From NCBI RefSeq assembly GCF_018882285.1, contig NZ_JACVOT010000001.1, positions 1,247,916 through 1,311,915 of the forward strand: DNA of 64,000 bases, read 5' to 3'. This DNA comes from Polynucleobacter sp. AM-26B4. Lineage in GTDB: Bacteria > Pseudomonadota > Gammaproteobacteria > Burkholderiales > Burkholderiaceae. The translations under genes were made by a program, and so were the position numbers. The notes beneath the pieces are model-generated. The model had not been told where the DNA came from. It did no database searches and saw only the letters and a list, made by a program, of their open reading frames with translations. This document shows, one piece after another, positions 48,783 through 57,461 of this stretch (within the stretch, counting starts at the first letter, position 1; the number at the start of each line of letters is the position of its first letter).

Positions 48783-50291
48783 TTAAGTTCTTGCGTACAG
48801 CAATTCAATTTGATTGTTAAATTTGTTTTTAATGAGATCTCGTTTAAGTCTGCCATTGGCAGTTGCAAGACCATTGTTCGGTGAGAAGGGCTCATCAGCC
48901 AGCATCCATGGCCCAATTTGAGCGTAGTCTGGAAGATCTTGATTGACCGATGTAATCGCTAGCTGAATCGCTTCATCAGAAACATCATCTTTTGAGGTGA
49001 CCAGTAAAGCGCTGAGCTGTGCTTGCCCATCGCCAATCACGATGGCTTGTTTGAACAAGCCACTGCCCAGTAATAGTGACTCAGGCCATTCTGGCGATAT
49101 GTTTCTGCCAAAGCTGGTGATCAATACATTCTTTTTACGACCATCTAAATACAAAAATCCTTCATCATCTAAATGACCCAAATCACCAGTTGGCAACCAT
49201 TCACCACCAGCACTTGAAGGTGTGCTTGTGAGAGTGCTTGTGAGACCTGCAGGATTTTCTAAATAATGAGGAAGGTCCACATTCTTGACCTCAATCTCAC
49301 CATCTTTTGAGACTCGAACATTTCGATTAGAAAGAACTTTACCAACACTGCCGATGCGTTCATTCTCGGGTGTATTTAAGGCAACCACTGATGCGCACTC
49401 CGATAAGCCGTAGCCCTCATAAACAGGTATGCCCATCGACTTAGCAGTCTTGATCAATGCCACAGGCGTTTTACCGCCACCCACAGCCACAAACTTCAAG
49501 CTTTTTAAGCGAGGATCTTGCTTGGTGCTTTTAGCAACAATGGCTTGAAGCATTTGAGGCAAAAGAATGATGCTTTCTGCCTGGTATTTTTCAATTGCTG
49601 TGATGCAAGCATCCGCATCAAAATTACTTGAGCCGTGCAAGCCAACTTCACTCAATGGCACGCATGTGTTTTCTACGCCGCATGCTAGAGCTGTGTATAC
49701 GCCAGCAATATTCTCTAAAAGAACTGATAAGGGCAGGACATTCAGATGTTTCTTGATTTGAAGCGAGCGCAAGGCCTGCTCTAGTGATTGGGCCACGGAC
49801 CATTGTTGATCGGTGCTCAAGCAAACACCTTTTGGCTCTGAGGTAGTGCCAGAGGTGTAGGTTATCTTTTGTACTTCTGATAAATTGGGTTGGTCCACGA
49901 TGCTTGAAAGAACACTCATGCTTTCAAACAACTTTAATTCGCCAGCATAGTCATTCTGAAACATGAAGCCAAGATTTTTAGCCACATCTTCTTGTGGGCA
50001 AAAAATAGCTTGCATGCCACTGGATTTGATGGCGTGCAGCCATTGATTGGGTGTGAAGAAGCTTGGAAGAGGAATCAAAGTCACGCCAATCTCTTGGGTG
50101 GCCAAATCAATCGCAATCCACTCTAAAGAGTTATCTGCCAAAACCCCAACAGGTGCTTTAGGATTTTTTCTATTTAAAAGAGCTTCTGATACTTGAGATA
50201 TTTTCTTTAAAAGGGCAGCCTTATCCCAAGACTCTGCCCCTGAGGACAAGATAATTTTATTTTCTGGGATTAAATTAAGCCAGCGTCTCAT
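48783..50291 (-). CDS. AMP-dependent acyl synthetase/ligase
   Basis: 502 aa ANL-superfamily enzyme. Phosphate loop YTSGTTSEPKG (145-155), YEGYGLSECA, GEWLPTGDLGHLDDEGFLY, the hinge GRKKNVLITSFGRNISPEW and a C-terminal catalytic-Lys region NGRLKRDLIKNKF are all present. It should activate a carboxylic acid as the adenylate and probably the CoA thioester; the substrate is unknown but the hinge resembles long-chain acyl-CoA synthetases. The ATG at 50291 overlaps the previous gene by 17 bp; GTG and TTG alternatives lie just upstream. Confidence 0.88.
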   Translation of the reverse strand: MRRWLNLIPENKIILSSGAESWDKAALLKKISQVSEALLNRKNPKAPVGVLADNSLEWIAIDLATQEIGVTLIPLPSFFTPNQWLHAIKSSGMQAIFCPQEDVAKNLGFMFQNDYAGELKLFESMSVLSSIVDQPNLSEVQKITYTSGTTSEPKGVCLSTDQQWSVAQSLEQALRSLQIKKHLNVLPLSVLLENIAGVYTALACGVENTCVPLSEVGLHGSSNFDADACITAIEKYQAESIILLPQMLQAIVAKSTKQDPRLKSLKFVAVGGGKTPVALIKTAKSMGIPVYEGYGLSECASVVALNTPENERIGSVGKVLSNRNVRVSKDGEIEVKNVDLPHYLENPAGLTSTLTSTPSSAGGEWLPTGDLGHLDDEGFLYLDGRKKNVLITSFGRNISPEWPESLLLGSGLFKQAIVIGDGQAQLSALLVTSKDDVSDEAIQLAITSVNQDLPDYAQIGPWMLADEPFSPNNGLATANGRLKRDLIKNKFNNQIELLYART

Positions 50292-50904
50292 AGCCTGAAG
50301 CGATGTCACCAAACATCACTTGTGGTTGAGTGTTGTAATAAGTGCCCCAGTTTTTGCCGCCATCTTCTAAACGACTTGGATCCGCTTCTGCCAACTGAAA
50401 TAACTTAATGCCTAGGCGCTTGAATGAATTCAGCAAAGTGCGAGTGGCTGTAAAGGTCACCCACTTGTATCCCTGCTCATGTAAAAAGCGGGTCATATTG
50501 ATGATCAGTGTTCTGCCAGCGCCTGCATGGATGGCTGCTAAGTTGCCGACTTCCACGATTTCCTTGCGGGTCGTGTGTTCTTTGACTTGAGCTTCAATGT
50601 TGATTTCTAGTGGCGCATCTAAGTATTGCTCCAAAAAGCATTTTTTGTCGGTGATGGCTGAAAAACCTAAAGCTGCTAGCCATTGGCCTTGAGCATCTTT
50701 ACAGCCCACCAAGATATCGCTGAAGTGGTGTACATCAGCGCCATAGGTTTTATAGAAAGTGGTTGCGATGAAAGACTGAAGGCTTTCGCGGTCTGGGTGT
50801 TGTTTGGTTACCCATTCGAACTTGTAAAGATCTTCCTCAGAATTAAATTCTGGGCAGATTAAGGTATGCTTTGCGTCATGATATGTTCTTAATGTAAGAG
50901 CCAT
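50275..50904 (-). CDS. Thermostable-hemolysin family protein (GNAT-like)
   Basis: 209 aa. The family is named after a Vibrio haemolysin, but its core, here KEIVEVGNLAAIHAGAGR, TLIINMTRFLHEQGYKW, VTFTATRTLLNSFKRLGI, resembles GNAT/LuxI-type acyltransferases (Glu followed by a CoA/pantetheine-binding-like loop). No signal peptide is seen, so a secreted toxin is unlikely. The start MALTLRTYH has AGGA 6 bp upstream. It is the first gene of the operon, under the promoter at 50922-50966. Confidence 0.82.
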   Translation of the reverse strand: MALTLRTYHDAKHTLICPEFNSEEDLYKFEWVTKQHPDRESLQSFIATTFYKTYGADVHHFSDILVGCKDAQGQWLAALGFSAITDKKCFLEQYLDAPLEINIEAQVKEHTTRKEIVEVGNLAAIHAGAGRTLIINMTRFLHEQGYKWVTFTATRTLLNSFKRLGIKLFQLAEADPSRLEDGGKNWGTYYNTQPQVMFGDIASGYETLA

Positions 50905-50921
50905 GTCTGATCCTTTTGTTT

Positions 50922-50966
50922 GGTATAGGTCAAACAATAGAGGTCGAAAATTAAGGCTAAATTAAG
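50922..50966 (-). promoter_or_regulatory. Promoter with a CTTAAT direct repeat (PmrA/QseB-type box)
   Basis: On the minus strand CTTAAT-TTAGC-CTTAAT (50966 to 50950) abuts a poor -35 (TTTTCG, 50950-50945) that is 17 bp from TATACC (50927-50922). A further TTTAAG lies 4 bp upstream of the repeat. A weak -35 with an adjacent tandem half-site is typical of OmpR-family activation. Confidence 0.6.
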
Positions 50967-51041
50967 GATTCTTAAATCAAGGCATTAAATACTTAAGCCA
51001 TTGATTTATATAAATTTATTTAATAGAAAATAGGTGTTATT

Positions 51042-51518
51042 TTGAAAAAATTAGTGGCTTTAGTCTTGGTTTTGTGCGGTTTTGCTTTGATTGCCTCTGC
51101 CAATCAAGCGGCGAGCGGGGCACGTATTGGCGATAGTTTGGTCCTTGAACTCAAAGATCAGCACGATCAAACCGTCGCAATCAACGAGCAAACCAACTTG
51201 ATTCTATTTGCCGCTGGTAAATCAACCAGTGCACTCATGAGCAAAACCTTGGAAGACTTGCCGCCGACCACTCTGAAAGATAAAAAAGCCATCTACGTGG
51301 CTGATATCAGTGGCATGCCAAGTTTCATCACCAAAATGGTGGCGATTCCTAAAATGCAAAAAAGACCTTATACGATTGCCATCTTGAGAGATGAGGCACA
51401 GTCAAAGCTATTCCCACAAAAAGATGATGCAATCACCATCATCAAGCTCAAGTCTGGAAAAGTGACTGAAATCAATTTCGTGACCAAGCAAGAAGAAATC
51501 ACCAAAGCCTTGCAGTAA
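51042..51518 (+). CDS. Periplasmic thioredoxin-like protein without CxxC
   Basis: 158 aa with a signal peptide (KKLVALVLVLCGFALIASANQ). The mature part (IGDSLVLELKDQHDQTVAIN..., LILFAAGKSTSALMSKTLED, PYTIAILRDEAQSKLFPQKDD) has a thioredoxin-fold pattern as in YtfJ-like proteins but lacks an active-site Cys pair, so it is probably not a thiol oxidoreductase. The start is TTG with AGG 7 bp upstream. Divergent from the operon ending at 50904; a terminator follows. Confidence 0.7.
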   Translation: MKKLVALVLVLCGFALIASANQAASGARIGDSLVLELKDQHDQTVAINEQTNLILFAAGKSTSALMSKTLEDLPPTTLKDKKAIYVADISGMPSFITKMVAIPKMQKRPYTIAILRDEAQSKLFPQKDDAITIIKLKSGKVTEINFVTKQEEITKALQ

Positions 51519-51526
51519 ATCTTACA

Positions 51527-51566
51527 AAGTGAATGCCCTAAAACAAGGCATTCACTTAAAAATTTT
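51527..51566 (+). terminator. Terminator after the thioredoxin-like gene
   Basis: 11-bp perfect stem AAGTGAATGCC/GGCATTCACTT (51527-51537, 51547-51557) with a 9-nt loop, followed by AAAAATTTTC. Confidence 0.65.
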
Positions 51567-51668
51567 CTCTAAGTGACGAGAAGAATCTTCAGGCTTAAAA
51601 TTTACAAATAGTTAATAAATGAGATACAAAGTAACTGAATGAGATTCAATCTCTTCTGAGGAGTGAGC

Positions 51669-52097
51669 ATGTTACGTTTTGATATACCACCCGTGAACGC
51701 CAATGTGGTGAGGCTTGAAGCCTTTATTACATTTGTGGTTTGTCTTATCGCTCTATTGGGCTTTCCACATCTTTTACCTCTACTAGCATTGATGGGTTTT
51801 ATGCGAGGATTTTTGGGGCACTATAAATGTCCATCACATCGCTTATTCACTAAGATCTTGACCGGCATGAACCTCGCAGGCAAAAAAGAGAATGCCGGTG
51901 CAAAAATGTTTGCCAATAAGATTTTATTCATCGCTGCGACCATTGCCTCCATCTTGTTTTATTCAGGCAATGATTTATGGAAAGTGCCTGCCACTGCCTT
52001 GGTGATTTTCTCTACCCTTGAGTGGGCATTTTCATTCTGTGCCGCTTGCTGGGCCTACGGTTTTTGGTACAAATTCTTCCCGCCTAAGATGGGGTGA
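51669..52097 (+). CDS. DUF4395 membrane protein
   Basis: 142 aa with three to four helices (about 18-38, 78-95, 100-125). DUF4395 members often sit beside thioredoxin or rhodanese genes, and here one lies beside the thioredoxin-like gene. Cys pairs occur at HYKCPSH and in SFCAACWAYG. Start ATG at 51669 with GAGGAG 5 bp upstream is preferred over the GTG at 51663. Confidence 0.82.
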   Translation: MLRFDIPPVNANVVRLEAFITFVVCLIALLGFPHLLPLLALMGFMRGFLGHYKCPSHRLFTKILTGMNLAGKKENAGAKMFANKILFIAATIASILFYSGNDLWKVPATALVIFSTLEWAFSFCAACWAYGFWYKFFPPKMG

Positions 52098-52129
52098 TAA
52101 GTAAATAATCAAATAAGTAAATAAGCAAA
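52098..52129 (+). repeat. Two 16-bp tandem repeats
   Basis: TAAGTAAATAATCAAA is followed directly by TAAGTAAATAAGCAAA (one difference), then a decayed third copy (TAACTAAAGCAA). It lies right after the DUF4395 stop; AT-rich and of no known function. Confidence 0.6.
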
Positions 52130-52175
52130 TAACTAAAGCAATCAGTGAAAAGTAAAGAACTAGAGAGCACAAAAG

Positions 52176-52203
52176 AAAAAAGATCGCCACGGCGATCTTT
52201 TTT
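52176..52203. terminator. Bidirectional terminator between DUF4395 and dnaQ
   Basis: AAAAAAGATCGCC (52176-52188) and GGCGATCTTTTTT (52191-52203) form a 13-bp stem, with T runs on both strands. It ends both convergent genes. Confidence 0.9.
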
Positions 52204-52260
52204 ATTTCCCCAACTCTATTTCTCTAGCTTTATTTCTTTAACCAACCCTTTTGGATTTAT

Positions 52261-52950
52261 TCAATTCCAAACAGGTGGCTTCTTGGCTGCCTTGGCAACA
52301 CCTTCTAGATAAGCCTGATGAGCTTCTTGCTCTTCGATGGAAGCTAACTGCACCACTAATTTCGTGGGCAATGGCTTGCGTTTCGCATTGGCTGCATCGC
52401 TGTCCATGCCATGCAGATCAATCATCAAATCTTCTTGACCGCGGGTCATGGCCAAATACACTTCAGCCAAGAGTTCAGCATCTAGAAGCGCGCCGTGCAG
52501 GGTGCGGTGCTCATTGCTGATTGCAAAGCGCTCGCACAGAGCGTCTAAGGAATTTCTTTTGCCAGGAAACATTTCTCGGGCATTCTTGAGAGTATCAATC
52601 ACGCCTGCCACATGCTCATCGACCTTGCCACGTTTTAGAAGACCAAACTCAGCATCTAAAAAGCCCACGTCAAAGGGGGCGTTATGAATGATCACTTCAG
52701 AATCTTTAAGGAAGGTGATGATTTCATCAGCCACATCTGCAAAGACTGGCTTATCTGATAAAAATTCCACCGTTAAACCGTGCACAGCGACCGCGCCTGG
52801 ATCGATATCGCGTTGAGGGTTGATGTAATGATGAAGCTTATTACCGGTCAAGCGTCGATCGATCATTTCTAGACAGCCAATCTCAATCACCCGATCACCA
52901 GTGAGCGGGTTAAGACCAGTTGTTTCTGTATCAAGAATGATCTGACGCAT
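52261..52950 (-). CDS. dnaQ: DNA polymerase III epsilon subunit
   Basis: 229 aa proofreading 3'-5' exonuclease of the DEDDh class: ExoI ILDTETTG (D7, E9), ExoII HNAPFDVGFLD, ExoIII HGALLDAELLAEVY with the catalytic His. The C-terminal AKRKPLPTKLV region and hydrophobic tail would bind the alpha subunit. Confidence 0.95.
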   Translation of the reverse strand: MRQIILDTETTGLNPLTGDRVIEIGCLEMIDRRLTGNKLHHYINPQRDIDPGAVAVHGLTVEFLSDKPVFADVADEIITFLKDSEVIIHNAPFDVGFLDAEFGLLKRGKVDEHVAGVIDTLKNAREMFPGKRNSLDALCERFAISNEHRTLHGALLDAELLAEVYLAMTRGQEDLMIDLHGMDSDAANAKRKPLPTKLVVQLASIEEQEAHQAYLEGVAKAAKKPPVWN

Positions 52951-53016
52951 AAATTCTTCCTAACTTAAAACCAATAACAAAATTAAATCTCAAAACTCAA
53001 ACTTCTAAACTGATGC

Positions 53017-56000
53017 TCAATCCTTCAGCATTTCAGCGGGGATTTCCATCGGACCTGTGCCACTGTATTTATCTAAATAAAGATAAATGACTGGTGTGAT
53101 GATCAATGTTACGAATTGCGACACAATCAAACCACCCACCACAGCAATACCCAAAGGCTGTCTTAATTCAGCGCCAGCACCCAAGCCTAGAGCGATTGGT
53201 AATGCACCCACCACAGCTGTGAGGGTGGTCATGGTGATAGGTCTGAATCTCAATAAGCAGGCGCTGCGGATTGCTTCACGAGGTGATAAGTTTTGATTGC
53301 GTTGCGCATCCAAGGCAAAGTCAATCATCAAAATCGCATTCTTTTTCACCAGACCAATCAAGAGCAAGATACCGATGGTTGCAATGATGGTTAATTCCAA
53401 ATCAAAAATTCGAAGGAAGATCAAAGCACCAATCGCTGCAGACGGTAAGCCTGCCAAAATCGTCAAAGGATGGATGTAGCTCTCATACAAAACACCCAAG
53501 AGAACGTAAATCACCAATACGGCAGCCAACAATAAAATGATTTGGCTGGATTGGCCGCTTTGGAATACCGCAGCATCACCACCATAGCTGGTGATGATTG
53601 ATGGCGGTAACTGAAGTTCTTTGACGTATTGCTCTAGCTTCTTGGTTGCATCGCCCAAAGCCACATCAGGAGCCAAGTTAAATGAAATCGTCACCGCAGG
53701 CACTTGACCTTGGTGGTTCACAGCCGTTGGTCCAATGGTTCTTCTGAATGAGGCAATGCTGGATAGTGGAACTAGCTTGTCATTGTTTCTGCCTCTAACG
53801 TAAATGCCGTTGAGATCAGTTTCATATTGCTTGTACTCATTCGCTGCTTGCAAAATCACTTGGTAAGTGTTCACGCTGGTGTAGATGGTTGAAACCTGTC
53901 TTTCACCATAAGCTGAATACAAAGCATTTCGAATATCAGCAACGGTCACACCTGCGCTCGCAGCTTTTTCTCGATCAATGTCAATTTGAGCTTGCAAACC
54001 TTTTAACTGAGAATCAGTGGTGATGTCGCGGAAGATACCAGGATCTGCACGCATCTTTTCAGTGACCTTGTTGGACCACTCATTGATGCCTTCAAAGCCC
54101 ACGCTTTGCAAAATGTATTGATAGCGACTCTTGGTGACTTTGCCGCCTAGTTGCAAGTTCTGAATAGGGCGCAAATAAATCGCAAGGCCTGGAATGTCTC
54201 TCAAGTCTTTGCGCAGACTCTCTAAAACCTTTTTCATCGGGACTCTGTCGCCGCGAGGTTTTAGATTCACGAACATCCTGCCAGTATTGGTGCCAGAGCT
54301 TGCGCCACCGCCGATGATCGACACAAGACCTTCAATATTTTCATTATTACGAACAATCTCAGCCGCTTTGTTTTGTAGCTCGACCATCGCATTGAAAGAA
54401 ATGTCATCCGCTGCTTCAGTGGTCACAAACAATTGACCCGTGTCTTCTTCTGGGAAGAAACCTTTAGGACTTAAGATGAATAAACCAATCGTGATAACAA
54501 ACGTTGCCAAGGCACCTTGTAAAACTTTCTTTTGATTGGTCAGCGCCCAATCAAGTGCTTTTTCATAGATGGCCAAGACTTGATTGAAATAGTGATCAAA
54601 CTTGATGGTGATAGGGCGCTCTTTGGCTTCTTGACCATGCTTGGGTAAGAAGCGACTGCAAAGCATTGGCACCAAAGTGAGCGACACCGCTGCAGATACC
54701 AAAATAGATAAAGACACAACCACCGCAAATTCTCTGAACAACAAACCAAGTGGGCCTGGTAAAAAGAAAATCGGAATAAACACAGCGACCAAAGAGATGG
54801 AGATTGAAATGATGGTGAAGCTCACCTCACGACTGCCCAATAAAGATGCCTTTAAAGGATGCATGCCGTTCTCAATGTGACGCATGATGTTTTCAAGTAC
54901 CACGATCGCATCATCGACCACCAGGCCAACAGCAATCGTGATACCCAGCAAAGAAATATTGTCTAAGCTGTAACCCATCCAATACATGATCGAGAAAGCC
55001 CCAATCAAAGAAATCGGCAAGCTCAGCGCAGGAATGATCGTGGCAGCTGCACGCTTTAAGAACAAGAAAATCACCATCACCACCAAACCGATGGTGAGCA
55101 ATAAGGTGAGGTTCACATCATGGATGGCTTCTCTGATTGATTTTGAGCGATCAATCAATAAATTCACTTTGATTGACGCTGGCATCTGCGCTTCAAACTT
55201 AGGCACCATCTTGCGCACGGCATCCACCACCTCAACAGAGTTGGCGGTTGGCTGGCGCAAGATCGCTAAAGCGATTGAGCGCTCACCGTTATAGGCGGCT
55301 ACTGTTTTGACAGATTCATAACTTTCTTCAACCAGCGCCACATCCTTTAAACGCACTGGCAAACCATTTCGTTGCGCAACCACCAAATTACCGTATTCAC
55401 TGGCTTTGACCAATTGTTCATTGGCATAAATGGTCAGTAATTGACGAGGACCATCTAAAACACCGACAGGGGTATTGGAGTTGGCATTGTTGATGGCTTT
55501 GGCAACATCATCAATGGTGAGATTCTTGGCGGCCAATACAGTTGGATTGACTTGAACTCTGACCGCATATCTTTTTTGACCGTAAACCAAGACTTGTGCC
55601 ACACCATCAATGGTCGATAGTGTTGGAGAAATCAAGTTCTCGGCGTAATCGTTAATTTGTGACAAATCCATCGACGGAGAGGTCATTGTCATGATCAAGA
55701 CTGGCGCATCAGCAGGGTTGACCTTGCGATACGACGGTGGATTGGTCATCTCAATCGGCAAACGTCTTTGAGCGCGCAACAAGGCTGCTTGAACATCCAC
55801 TGCTGCTTTATCAATGTCACGGTTGTTGTTGAACTCAAGCGTGATATTGCTGCTGCCCAATGTATTCGTTGAGCTGATGACCGTGATACCGTCAATCGTT
55901 GAAAACTCTTTTTCTAAAGGCAGGGCAACCGATGACGCCATGTTCTCAGGGCTGGCACCTGGCAAGGTGGCGCTGACCTGAATGACCGGCGTGTTAAAGC

Positions 56001-56115
56001 TTGGTAGGGCGGCGACGGGTATTTTTAAATAAGCAACAGTGCCAGCGGCAACAGTGGCCAATGACAGCAATACCGTCATGACCGGGCGGCGTATACATAA
56101 CTCTGAGATGTTCAT
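53017..56115 (-). CDS. RND multidrug efflux pump, inner-membrane transporter
   Basis: 1032 aa with twelve helices and two large periplasmic domains. PVMTVLLSLATVAAG begins helix 1; GLVVDDAIVVLENIMRHIE holds the helix-4 aspartates (proton relay); AVPTVTISF-like QVPAVTISFNLAPD and the C-terminal IGLVKKNAILMIDFALD are family motifs. Resembles the MdtB/MdtC and AcrB type (HAE-1). Its ATG is 6 bp after the adaptor stop. No outer-membrane channel gene is in the window. Confidence 0.93.
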   Translation of the reverse strand: MNISELCIRRPVMTVLLSLATVAAGTVAYLKIPVAALPSFNTPVIQVSATLPGASPENMASSVALPLEKEFSTIDGITVISSTNTLGSSNITLEFNNNRDIDKAAVDVQAALLRAQRRLPIEMTNPPSYRKVNPADAPVLIMTMTSPSMDLSQINDYAENLISPTLSTIDGVAQVLVYGQKRYAVRVQVNPTVLAAKNLTIDDVAKAINNANSNTPVGVLDGPRQLLTIYANEQLVKASEYGNLVVAQRNGLPVRLKDVALVEESYESVKTVAAYNGERSIALAILRQPTANSVEVVDAVRKMVPKFEAQMPASIKVNLLIDRSKSIREAIHDVNLTLLLTIGLVVMVIFLFLKRAAATIIPALSLPISLIGAFSIMYWMGYSLDNISLLGITIAVGLVVDDAIVVLENIMRHIENGMHPLKASLLGSREVSFTIISISISLVAVFIPIFFLPGPLGLLFREFAVVVSLSILVSAAVSLTLVPMLCSRFLPKHGQEAKERPITIKFDHYFNQVLAIYEKALDWALTNQKKVLQGALATFVITIGLFILSPKGFFPEEDTGQLFVTTEAADDISFNAMVELQNKAAEIVRNNENIEGLVSIIGGGASSGTNTGRMFVNLKPRGDRVPMKKVLESLRKDLRDIPGLAIYLRPIQNLQLGGKVTKSRYQYILQSVGFEGINEWSNKVTEKMRADPGIFRDITTDSQLKGLQAQIDIDREKAASAGVTVADIRNALYSAYGERQVSTIYTSVNTYQVILQAANEYKQYETDLNGIYVRGRNNDKLVPLSSIASFRRTIGPTAVNHQGQVPAVTISFNLAPDVALGDATKKLEQYVKELQLPPSIITSYGGDAAVFQSGQSSQIILLLAAVLVIYVLLGVLYESYIHPLTILAGLPSAAIGALIFLRIFDLELTIIATIGILLLIGLVKKNAILMIDFALDAQRNQNLSPREAIRSACLLRFRPITMTTLTAVVGALPIALGLGAGAELRQPLGIAVVGGLIVSQFVTLIITPVIYLYLDKYSGTGPMEIPAEMLKD

Positions 56116-56121
56116 GAGTGA

Positions 56122-57342
56122 TTACTTCCCAGCGCCAGATGTTTCTCTGATCACGCCATTAGGTCTTAAGTTTTGTTTACCTTCCACCACAATCTTGTCA
56201 CCAGCGTTCACACCTGTGACCACTGTTTGACCTTGGTACTGGTAAATCACTTTGATTGGCTTAAGAGCAACTGTGTTGGATTTTTCAACCACGTACAAAT
56301 GATCACCCTTGGTATTGGTAACAACTGCTTGCGTTGGAACGACCAAAGAGTCTTTCAATGTTTTGGCTTTTAATTTGATTCTGACAAATTGCCCTTGAAT
56401 CATGTTGCCATCTTTATTGCTTAACTGAGCTTTGACTCTCACTGCACCGATGGCTGGATCCACTTGATTGTCGATCACATACACGGTACCTTGGACTGGT
56501 TTGTCTGAGCCATTCACATCCACGCTCACGGTCAGCTCTTCACCAGCTTCGCGGCTACCAAGAATCAAAGGAATTTCTTTCTCAGGAATGGTGAACTGCA
56601 CATTGATAGGGTCCAACTGAGTGATCGTGACCATCGCACCTGTGGTGGTGGTTGACGTCGCACTGCTGGTAGTAGAAATATTGGTACCAGCTTGCACAAG
56701 ACTTCCTGGGAAGACGTTGATTACGCCAGCACGACCGGCAATCGGTGCGCGGATGTGATCAAAGCTCATGGCAACTTCAGCGGCTTTGGCATTTGCCACA
56801 GCTGATTGCATATTGGCTTTGGATGTATCAGCCGCTGCTTGAGAAATAAACTTCTTTTCAATCAGTTCTAAAGATCGCTTGTATTGGCGGCTTGCATCAT
56901 CAGCCAAGGCTTTGGCTTTTTCGTAATTGGCACGGCTGGCTCTATCGTCCAAGGTGAACAGCAACTCACCAGCTTTTACTGCTTGGCCTTCTTTGATGTG
57001 TATCTTGCTGACCACATTGGTCGTTTGCGGACGAATATCCACAATGTTGGCAGCGATGATGGTGCCGGTTGCTTCGATGATCACTGGTGTGTCTGCGGTT
57101 TCAACCACAGTGGTGGTCACCAATTGAGGCGGTGCTTTTTTTGCTGACTTTGGCATCCACTTGTCATAAGCGTAATTGGCAGCAAAAAGCACAATCAAAA
57201 TGATGATGATTCTTTTTTTACGCTTGAGCACAAACGCATAAGTTTTAGCCCAATCGAACTTCTTGATCAGGTTCATGGTGTAAGTCACAACACGGCAGCC
57301 TAGCTGCATGACTTTGTCTTTAATTTTGGTGAGTAACTGCAT
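56122..57342 (-). CDS. RND efflux periplasmic adaptor (membrane fusion protein)
   Basis: 406 aa. A membrane anchor (about 44-60) follows a basic cytoplasmic stretch, then the lipoyl halves (IHIKEGQAVKAGELLFTLD and MSFDHIRAPIAGRAGVI), an alpha-helical hairpin and a beta-barrel domain. A Ser/Thr-rich insertion (NISTTSSATSTTTTG) is at about 217-231. The AAGGAG nearest to the start is 30 bp upstream, so the start is not certain. Partner of the pump encoded next. Confidence 0.9.
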   Translation of the reverse strand: MQLLTKIKDKVMQLGCRVVTYTMNLIKKFDWAKTYAFVLKRKKRIIIILIVLFAANYAYDKWMPKSAKKAPPQLVTTTVVETADTPVIIEATGTIIAANIVDIRPQTTNVVSKIHIKEGQAVKAGELLFTLDDRASRANYEKAKALADDASRQYKRSLELIEKKFISQAAADTSKANMQSAVANAKAAEVAMSFDHIRAPIAGRAGVINVFPGSLVQAGTNISTTSSATSTTTTGAMVTITQLDPINVQFTIPEKEIPLILGSREAGEELTVSVDVNGSDKPVQGTVYVIDNQVDPAIGAVRVKAQLSNKDGNMIQGQFVRIKLKAKTLKDSLVVPTQAVVTNTKGDHLYVVEKSNTVALKPIKVIYQYQGQTVVTGVNAGDKIVVEGKQNLRPNGVIRETSGAGK

Positions 57343-57461
57343 GGCTGAGGGGCTTTGACTTAAAGCCGCTATCTCCTTATTTGTTCTAGCTTAATTCTCG
57401 CACACTCAGCCTGATTTGGCATTAATTACGGGCTTGAAGTGCCCTGATAGCAGAATTAGAT

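Noticed and set aside
50275..50904. Secreted haemolysin toxin
   Set aside because: No signal peptide or pore-forming features; the core looks GNAT-like and the neighbours are metabolic enzymes.
53087..55294. Several open frames of 60-100 codons on the plus strand opposite the RND pump gene
   Set aside because: They are shadows of the pump's codon pattern, rich in Lys, Ser and Thr with no recognisable domain or ribosome site.
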